Shown: piece after piece, positions 7,044-10,948 of the stretch
How positions within the stretch are numbered: position 1 is the stretch's first letter
Layout of the letters: every line of letters begins with the position of its first letter
Assembly: GCF_003470665.1 (NCBI RefSeq)
Contig: NZ_QRJZ01000031.1
Location: 1 to 10,948 of the forward strand
DNA length: 10,948 nt
Direction of reading: 5' to 3'
Source: Collinsella sp. AM17-1
GTDB lineage: Bacteria > Actinomycetota > Coriobacteriia > Coriobacteriales > Coriobacteriaceae
Program-made: the position numbers and the translations under genes
The notes under the pieces: model-generated
The model's database searches: none
What the model saw: only the letters and a program-made list of their open reading frames with translations
What the model was told of the DNA's origin: nothing

Positions 7044-7178
7044 CTAAGCCAGTGCAGCTCGCGTATCAAACAGCGCCTTTGCAATCGCGGCCGTAACCTC
7101 GCTCGAGTGGTCGCTCCACGGCATCGATGTCATGGCGCTCATGACATAGGTACGGCCATCGATGTCGATAGCAGGCAT
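7044..7178 (-). CDS. Small hypothetical protein or 3' remnant of a lost gene (44 residues)
   Basis: The frame from the ATG at 7178 to the stop at 7044 encodes MPAIDIDGRTYVMSAMTSMP and 24 more residues ending DTRAALA. I do not recognise it. In favour of coding: third positions are mostly G/C, codons match the neighbouring core genes, and the amino-acid mix is balanced, with a likely amphipathic helix at about 27-43. Against: the ribosome-binding site is weak (GGAAAG, too close to the ATG), and the open frame continues upstream to 7367, through the 7282-7348 hairpin, with a composition that looks non-coding. It has no membrane segment or cysteine motif. It may be a genuine small protein, or the surviving C-terminus of a longer gene whose 5' part was replaced. 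It ends 78 nt before the mtnN start. Confidence 0.35.
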   Translation of the reverse strand: MPAIDIDGRTYVMSAMTSMPWSDHSSEVTAAIAKALFDTRAALA

Positions 7179-7281
7179 TTCTTTCCAAAGATATTCAGTC
7201 GCGTTTAAGGTGTCTCTAAACAATAAACAGGCGTTTCTATGCAAAAACACCGATTCCGTTGCGCATCTTTGCCCAAAACGC

Positions 7282-7348
7282 AGTTGCGGTGAAATAGTTC
7301 CTGTTTGGGCGGCATAAGCCGAAAAACAAGAACTATTCCACCGCAACT
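7282..7348 (-). repeat. 67-nt hairpin with G-U pairs on the minus strand
   Basis: The arms 7282-7306 and 7324-7348 pair at 23 of 25 positions, topped by CGGC/GCCG (7310-7313 and 7318-7321) with an ATAA loop. The two imperfect positions (7292/7338 and 7301/7329) are A-C mismatches if the plus strand is read, but G-U wobbles in minus-strand RNA. The intact fold therefore belongs to minus-strand RNA, that is, the pflA 3' region. No T-run follows, so a 3'-end stabiliser, processing site or small RNA fits as well as a terminator. Confidence 0.7.
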
Positions 7349-7383
7349 TGACGGAGCTCCCTAGCAATCAACTAGGTGCCCGG

Positions 7384-7418
7384 GGGCACTCATTTAAGTC
7401 TGCCCCCAATGAGTGCCC
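7384..7418 (-). terminator. Hairpin immediately after the pflA stop, possible terminator
   Basis: A perfect 11-bp inverted repeat (GGGCACTCATT at 7384-7394 and AATGAGTGCCC at 7408-7418) with a 13-nt loop starts two bases beyond the pflA stop codon. On the minus strand it is followed by CCGGGCACC rather than T's, so intrinsic termination is uncertain. Two alternative pairings compete: GGGGGCA (7382-7388) with TGCCCCC (7401-7407), and GTGCC (7376-7380) with GGCAC (7385-7389). Confidence 0.5.
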
Positions 7419-7420
7419 TG

Positions 7421-8239
7421 CTAGCCGATAGCGTTTTTGAGTTCGGCGCGGCGCTTTTTCATGCCGGCCATGACGGCGTTGCGCAGCTCGGGCATGCGCG
7501 CGGTATCCATCTGGGGCACGCCCTCGAGCTTATAGGGAATACCCAGTTGCTCGTACTTGACGACACCCATCGTGTGATACGGCAGCATTTCCAAGCCCAC
7601 CACGTTGTGCCATGGAGCGATCAGGCGACCGAGCTTCTCGCATTCCTCCGCCGTATCGGTGATACCCGGCACCACCACGTGGCGAATAACAACCTTAATC
7701 TTGCGACGGGCAAGCTCATCGCCAAACGCCAGGATGCGCGCAGGATCGCAACCGGTCAGCTTTTTATGCTCAACTGGATCGGCATGCTTGATGTCGAGCA
7801 GCACCATATCGGTCTCGTTGAGAACAGCATCGAACTTCTCCGGATGCTTGGGATCAAATGCATAGCCACAGCTGTCTAGGCAGGTGTGTACGCGGCCATC
7901 GGGGTTGTTGTGCATCACGCGGAACAGGTCGGCCAAAAACTCGGGCTGCAGGAGCGGTTCGCCACCCGAAACGGTAATGCCGCCGCTACGGTAGAACTCA
8001 TGGTTGCTCTGGAACTCGTCCATGAGATGCTCGACGGTCACCATCGTGCCGCCGTTAACAGACCAGGTATCGGGATTGTGGCAATACGCGCAGCGCATGG
8101 GACAGCCCTGAACAAACACCACAAAGCGGATGCCGGGTCCGTCGACCGTTCCCATCGTCTCGATCGAATGCACGCGACCCAGGGCATACGCAGAGTCCTC
8201 GGGATGAGCATCCACACCCTCAAGCGTCATCTCAGCCAT
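7421..8239 (-). CDS. pflA: Pyruvate formate-lyase activating enzyme (radical SAM)
   Basis: This radical-SAM enzyme uses a [4Fe-4S] cluster and S-adenosylmethionine to install the glycyl radical on pyruvate formate-lyase, enabling anaerobic cleavage of pyruvate to acetyl-CoA and formate. The 272-residue protein has the CX3CX2C cluster motif in CPMRCAYCHNPDTW (Cys46, Cys50, Cys53), VSGGEPLLQPEF (90-101) for SAM binding, and the PFL-activase features TVDGPGIRFVVF (31-42) and DIKHADPVEHKKLTG in the middle. It lacks the extra ferredoxin-like cluster insert found in many other glycyl-radical activases, which supports PflA itself. The ATG at 8239 has AAGG 8 nt upstream; an ATG three codons later is an alternative. 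No pflB is adjacent, so the partner must be elsewhere. The 187-nt upstream gap contains the degV terminator, so pflA should have its own promoter. Confidence 0.93.
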   Translation of the reverse strand: MAEMTLEGVDAHPEDSAYALGRVHSIETMGTVDGPGIRFVVFVQGCPMRCAYCHNPDTWSVNGGTMVTVEHLMDEFQSNHEFYRSGGITVSGGEPLLQPEFLADLFRVMHNNPDGRVHTCLDSCGYAFDPKHPEKFDAVLNETDMVLLDIKHADPVEHKKLTGCDPARILAFGDELARRKIKVVIRHVVVPGITDTAEECEKLGRLIAPWHNVVGLEMLPYHTMGVVKYEQLGIPYKLEGVPQMDTARMPELRNAVMAGMKKRRAELKNAIG

Positions 8240-8327
8240 TCCCGCAACCTTGCCTCTCTTTGGTTTTTGTCAATTAAAATGCCAGAGCCATTCTAGCCCA
8301 TACGCCTGATGGCGAAACGGTTTAGCG

Positions 8328-8351
8328 GTCAATTAGATCGTCCTATTTGAC
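8328..8351. promoter_or_regulatory. Operator-like inverted repeat upstream of pflA
   Basis: GTCAATTAG (8328-8336) and CTATTTGAC (8343-8351) form an inverted repeat matching at 8 of 9 positions around a 6-bp centre. It lies about 90 bp before the pflA start and just beyond the degV terminator. A further copy of GTCAATTA occurs at 8269-8276, 30 bp before pflA. This is a reasonable binding site for a dimeric regulator of the pflA promoter. It does not match the FNR consensus, and no regulator is identified. Confidence 0.35.
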
Positions 8352-8362
8352 TCCACGCAAAA

Positions 8363-8395
8363 GCGGCGGGAAGGTTGTCGCAACCCGCCCGCCGC
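8363..8395 (-). terminator. Intrinsic terminator of the degV gene
   Basis: In minus-strand RNA, GCGGCGGG pairs with CCCGCCGC (8363-8370 and 8388-8395) and, after a 2x2 internal loop, GGTTG pairs with CAACC (8373-8377 and 8381-8385). The loop is 3 nt and the 3' side is followed by TTTTG. It lies 31 nt beyond the degV stop. The stem is strong and GC-rich although the T-run is short. Confidence 0.7.
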
Positions 8396-8426
8396 CGTGG
8401 CAATAGAAATCGATAGTCGCCAAGCC

Positions 8427-9287
8427 TTACGCCTTAAGCGTAAGCACCGCGCCAAAGGCGGTCGGACCGCAGTGGCTCGAGATGACGCCGCCGACCTGAG
8501 TCCAGGTAACGTCCTTAAAGCCCAGGTCGTGCGCATAGACTTCCATATCGTCGCGCAGCTCCTCGGAAAGGCCCACTGAATACGCCAAACCAATGTGCGA
8601 GTAATCAATATCGCCCTTCGCAACCATGTGGTCAATAAAGGCACGGGCGCATTTAAGCATAGAGCCGCGGAGCTTCTTGGTCGCCACGAATTTGCCACCC
8701 GTTACCTCAATGCAAGGCTTAATCTTGAGCAGATGGGCACCGAGGAATGCCACGTTGGACAAACGACCGCCGGCCTTAAGGAAGGCAAGGTCGGTAGGAA
8801 CAAAGCCCAACAGCACGCGGTCCATAACGGAATTGGTAAAGGCGAAAATCTCGTCGACGGTGGCATCCGGATGGGCTTCGATATACTTGGCGGTCTCAAC
8901 GGCGACAAGCGACTGGCCCACCGACACAAAGCGCGTATCCATGGAGAACACGTAGTCGCGCCCCTTAGCTGCAATCTTGGAGGACTGATGCGAGCAGGTC
9001 GTGGCCTCGGAATACGCGAGATGCAGGATAGTCGCGTCGGGCTGCTCGGCGTGAATGCGGTCGTACACATGCGCAAAATCCGCCGGCGAGCAACCGCTGG
9101 TCTTGGGCATGACGCCGAACTCGTTGCAGCGCGAGTAAATCTCGAGCGGATCGATCGAGCCGTCCTCGACGGTCTCGTCACCAATCGTGACATGCATGGG
9201 CACACGCACGATGCCATAGCGCTCGCAGAGCTCCGGCGTCACATCCGAACCAGATTCAACCACGATTACGTACTTGCCCATTATCAT
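8427..9287 (-). CDS. DegV family fatty-acid-binding protein (FakB-like)
   Basis: DegV/FakB proteins bind a fatty acid and, in Firmicutes, present it to the kinase FakA for phosphorylation; whether this one has such a partner is unknown. The 286-residue protein has normal length and the two-domain layout. Recognisable parts are the N-terminal VIVVESGSDVTPEL (TDSTSDL in most relatives), TSGCSPADF (TSQPSP in most), the FLKAGGRLSN region (LKKGGRI type), IKPCIEVTGGK, and the C-terminal SSHCGPTAFG (the H-GPG ligand loop). Several ligand-facing positions differ from the common consensus, so the preferred lipid may differ. The ATG at 9287 is chosen because GAG lies 10 nt and GGG 5 nt upstream; the ATG at 9281 is nearly as good. 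It has its own terminator and a probable promoter at 9433-9461. No fakA-like kinase is in the window. Confidence 0.9.
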   Translation of the reverse strand: MIMGKYVIVVESGSDVTPELCERYGIVRVPMHVTIGDETVEDGSIDPLEIYSRCNEFGVMPKTSGCSPADFAHVYDRIHAEQPDATILHLAYSEATTCSHQSSKIAAKGRDYVFSMDTRFVSVGQSLVAVETAKYIEAHPDATVDEIFAFTNSVMDRVLLGFVPTDLAFLKAGGRLSNVAFLGAHLLKIKPCIEVTGGKFVATKKLRGSMLKCARAFIDHMVAKGDIDYSHIGLAYSVGLSEELRDDMEVYAHDLGFKDVTWTQVGGVISSHCGPTAFGAVLTLKA

Positions 9288-9367
9288 CACAACCCATCTC
9301 AACGTTGGCTTTTAAATATGTGACGCACGTCCGCCGTCCTGCTGCAGAACGGCCTCCAAGCGCCAAA

Positions 9368-9406
9368 GAGACGCCGCCCCTTGCACACAACAAAGGACAG
9401 CGTCTC
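9368..9406 (-). promoter_or_regulatory. Hairpin in the degV 5' leader
   Basis: GAGACGC (9368-9374) and GCGTCTC (9400-9406) pair perfectly. In minus-strand RNA an inner CCTTTG/CAAGGG stem adds six pairs, one of them G-U. TTTGG follows on the minus strand. It lies about 80 nt before the degV start, downstream of the candidate promoter, so it could be an attenuator or a simple leader structure. I match it to no known riboswitch. Confidence 0.4.
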
Positions 9407-9432
9407 CCTGGAAAACTCCGTGCTTATCTGAG

Positions 9433-9461
9433 ATTCTACACGGTTTATTAAGGAGTGTTAC
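9433..9461 (-). promoter_or_regulatory. Candidate sigma-70-type promoter for degV
   Basis: On the minus strand a -35-like GTAACA (9456-9461; 4/6 to TTGACA) and a -10-like TAGAAT (9433-9438; 5/6 to TATAAT) are separated by exactly 17 bp. Transcription would begin near 9426 and give a leader of about 140 nt that contains the 9368-9406 hairpin. Confidence 0.4.
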
Positions 9462-9471
9462 TTATTCCGCA

Positions 9472-9500
9472 AACGGTAGCTATACACGATAAGCGGTAGC
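9472..9500. repeat. Paired CGGTAGC repeats upstream of the degV promoter
   Basis: CGGTAGC occurs at 9474-9480 and 9494-9500, a 20-bp period equal to about two helical turns. Between them lies TATACACGATA, which has weak dyad symmetry. The position directly upstream of the candidate degV -35 suggests activator or repressor half-sites. This is inference from spacing only. Confidence 0.3.
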
Positions 9501-9522
9501 AAGCAAGTATCCAGAACGCTCA

Positions 9523-9580
9523 ACCCATTAGGAGAGTTCCGCCTAAAGGGTGACTACACAGGACCCCGCTGGGGCTGTTT
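9523..9580 (+). other. Two consecutive hairpins in the degV-IS gap
   Basis: ACCCATTAGG (9523-9532) pairs with CCTAAAGGGT (9542-9551) at 9 of 10 positions. Next, CAG-GA-CCCC (9559-9567) pairs with GGGGCTG (9571-9577), with the GA bulged out, followed by TTT. The second resembles a short intrinsic terminator on the plus strand, but no gene ends here. It may be the 3' remnant of a transcription unit displaced by the insertion sequence. Confidence 0.3.
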
Positions 9581-9625
9581 AAGCTACCTCCCAAAACATT
9601 CCGCACTGATATTTTCTGTATTGAA

Positions 9626-9827
9626 GACGTCGATGATGCACCCGTATACCATTGACGTCGACACCATCAGATGCGGACCGCGCGGTGACCCCACATTCCG
9701 CTGGCGCCCACAGGGCTGCCCTCGTTTCCTGACATGTCCCGCGCGGGCCGCGGCGAGCCGAGACCGCCGCATGACCTAATAGGAGCATGGAGCGATACCG
9801 CGGACCCGAACAACCGCATTCTATCGC
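9626..9827 (+). ncRNA. Candidate bridge RNA of the IS110 element
   Basis: In IS110-group elements the segment between the left end and the transposase encodes a bridge (seek) RNA whose loops pair with target and donor DNA. Here it shows four hairpins in series. The first is 9626-9659: GACGTCGATG with CATTGACGTC, one G-U, 14-nt loop. The second is 9673-9701: GCGGA with TCCGC, enclosing the self-complementary ACCGCGCGGT. The third is 9750-9770: GCGGCG with CGCCGC, 9-nt loop. The fourth is 9792-9827: GCGATA with TATCGC and inner GCGG with CCGC, loop ACCCGAACAA. No ORF or ribosome-binding site explains the stretch. The ends are those of the outermost folds and are not exact. Assignment rests on position and structure, not on a covariance match. 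Confidence 0.4.
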
Positions 9828-9885
9828 GCCCCGTCAGTGTGCCGTCTGCCCGGTCCAGGCGAGCACGGAAAGAACGGAGCGAGTC

Positions 9886-10948
9886 ATGAGAACCGAATCG
9901 ACACCCGGCGCCCGCGGGCCGGTCTTCTGCGGGGTCGACACCCACGCCGACTCGCACTGGCTGTGCGTCCTCGACTGGAGGGGCCGCAAGGTCCTGTCCC
10001 GCCAGTTCCCCGCCGACGCGGCGGGCTACGAGGCGCTCGCCGGGGCGATCGCGGCGGCCGGGGAGCCGGCCTGCGTCGCGATGGAGGGGACGTCGTCCTA
10101 CGGGGCGGGCCTCACCAGGCACCTCGCGTCGCTGGGGATGCCCGTGCGCGAGGCGCTCTCCCCGGCGAGGATGCAGAGGAGGCGCCCGGGGCAGGGAAAG
10201 TGCGACGAGGCGGACGCGGAGAGGGCCGCCCGCGCGGCGATGTCCGGCTCGAAGCTCGGGACCCCCAAGAGCCAGGACGGGTGGGTCGACGGGGTGCGCT
10301 GCATGCTCGCGGCGCGCTCCGGGGCGGTGAAGGCGCGGACCTCGGCGATAAACACCGCGAGGTCGCTGCTCACCACCGCGCCGGAGGGGCTCAGGTCGAG
10401 GTTCCGCGGCATGGGAGGGCCGAGGCTGATGGAGGAGCTCCCCTCCGTGCGCGCCGAGGGCGCGCTGGGCGCCGCGCTCGGCGCGCTGGCGGACCTGTGG
10501 GAGGCGGCGCGCGACGCGGCGCTCGACATGGAGCGCGCGATCGAGGCGTCCCTGGAGGAGAACTGCCCCGCGCTGCTGGCGATGTACGGGTGCGGGCCCG
10601 TGAGCGCGGCCAAGCTCGCGGTCGCGGCCGGGGACAACCCGGGCAGGCTGCGCTCCGAGGCGTCGTTCGCGGCGATATGCGGGGCCTGCCCCATCCCCGC
10701 CTCGAGCGGCAAGACCGTGAGGCACAGGCTCAACAGGGGCGGCGACCGGCAGGCGAACAGCGCGCTGCACGAGATCGCGAGGCAGAGGGTCATGCGCGAC
10801 CCCGAGACCGCCGAGTACGCCGAGAGGGCCAGGGGGCGGGGGAAGAGCGACAGGGAGGTCATGAGGTGCCTCAAGCGCTACGTGGCCAGGGAGGCGTACC
10901 GGGCGCTGATGCACCCGCACGAGATCAGGAGGCCCGGGGACGCCTCGG
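9886..10948 (+). CDS. IS110-family (DEDD) transposase, C-terminus cut by the window
   Basis: The reading frame is open from the ATG at 9886 to the end, 354 residues, close to full family length. The N-terminal RuvC-like domain has the DEDD residues Asp18 (CGVDTHADSHW), Glu67 (VAMEGTSSYG), Asp107 and Asp110 (KCDEADAERAA). A helical middle follows at about 150-225. The C-terminal Transposase_20 region has LLAMYGCGPVSAAKLA (230-245), the IS110-type ACPIPASSGKTVRH with the likely catalytic Ser274, and the downstream basic NRGGDRQANSALHEIA (283-298). GGAG lies 6 nt before the ATG. Arginine is mostly AGG (about 23 codons) and alanine mostly GCG, unlike the CGC/GCC usage of thrC or thrB, pointing to recent transfer. 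The protein recombines circular element DNA with its target, guided by the element's RNA. No frameshift is seen. Confidence 0.93.
   Translation, partial: MRTESTPGARGPVFCGVDTHADSHWLCVLDWRGRKVLSRQFPADAAGYEALAGAIAAAGEPACVAMEGTSSYGAGLTRHLASLGMPVREALSPARMQRRRPGQGKCDEADAERAARAAMSGSKLGTPKSQDGWVDGVRCMLAARSGAVKARTSAINTARSLLTTAPEGLRSRFRGMGGPRLMEELPSVRAEGALGAALGALADLWEAARDAALDMERAIEASLEENCPALLAMYGCGPVSAAKLAVAAGDNPGRLRSEASFAAICGACPIPASSGKTVRHRLNRGGDRQANSALHEIARQRVMRDPETAEYAERARGRGKSDREVMRCLKRYVAREAYRALMHPHEIRRPGDAS

Larger units (their letters stand above)
9605..10948 (+). mobile_element. IS110-family insertion sequence, left part; right end outside the window
   Basis: The element is inferred from the transposase at 9886 and the abrupt rise in GC content and change in codon use relative to the flanking chromosome. 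IS110-family elements usually lack terminal inverted repeats and often make no target duplication, so the left boundary cannot be fixed by symmetry. 9605 is a working estimate where AT-rich flank gives way to structured, increasingly GC-rich sequence; the true end could be several tens of bases either side. The long non-coding left end fits the IS110 group, as opposed to the IS1111 group, whose non-coding segment follows the transposase. Confidence 0.6.

Noticed and set aside
8266..8276. Consensus TTGACA on the minus strand upstream of pflA as a -35 box
   Set aside because: No -10-like hexamer follows at 16-18 bp; the sequence there is the pflA ribosome-binding region.
9531..9567. GGAGAGTTCC followed by AGGAC, reminiscent of a glycine riboswitch
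   Set aside because: The conserved core (CGAAGG-GCAA) and the closing CTCTCAGG strand are missing, so the resemblance is limited to a few bases.
9596..9701. CRISPR-like or target-site-duplication reading of the ACATTCCGC repeat
   Set aside because: There are only two 9-bp copies, 97 bp apart, with no array or cas gene, and the second lies inside the element rather than at its far end.
9667..10920. 417-codon minus-strand open frame across the transposase
   Set aside because: The translation is a low-complexity Arg/Pro/Ala/Gly-rich shadow of the transposase, which has all expected catalytic residues on the plus strand.

Overview
The window looks like chromosomal DNA from a gut actinobacterium of the class Coriobacteriia, most likely Collinsella or a close relative. 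This is inferred from the high-GC coding sequence with CGC/GCC codon preference, the protein sequences and the style of the intergenic hairpins; no database was searched. Ten protein-coding features are supported: eight well-recognised housekeeping or metabolic genes, one 44-codon unknown, and a transposase gene that runs off the right edge.

Positions 1-5400 hold an aspartate-family amino-acid locus. lysC (aspartate kinase) and asd (aspartate-semialdehyde dehydrogenase) lie on the minus strand in that transcriptional order. thrC (threonine synthase) and thrB (homoserine kinase) run divergently on the plus strand from a gap of about 100 bp. Together they supply steps 1, 2, 4 and 5 from aspartate to threonine; homoserine dehydrogenase (step 3) is not here. 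thrC has a clean hairpin terminator, so thrB is probably transcribed separately or by readthrough. Its ribosome-binding site sits one base after a 112-bp nested palindrome.

Positions 5361-5595, between the convergent thrB and engB, hold a 125-bp nested palindrome with perfect 29-bp outer arms. Positions 5596-9287 carry minus-strand genes: mtnN followed by engB (ribosome-assembly GTPase, apparently co-transcribed), a 44-codon orphan ORF, pflA (radical-SAM activase of pyruvate formate-lyase, without pflB beside it) and a degV-family fatty-acid-binding protein gene. Several further hairpins fill the gaps. One, at 7282-7348, has mismatches that become G-U pairs only in minus-strand RNA.

Positions 9288-9885 contain no convincing protein gene. 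The degV-proximal part has a plausible promoter, a leader hairpin and two copies of a 7-nt repeat. The right part is the left non-coding end of an IS110-family insertion sequence. Its transposase (9886 to the window edge) shows the DEDD residues and the C-terminal serine region of this family, and is much richer in GC and in AGG arginine codons than its neighbours. The structured 200-260 nt just upstream of the transposase is where IS110-group elements encode their bridge RNA, and it is the most interesting candidate here. The other theme is the density of long, near-perfect intergenic palindromes, which may be dispersed repeats of this genome.
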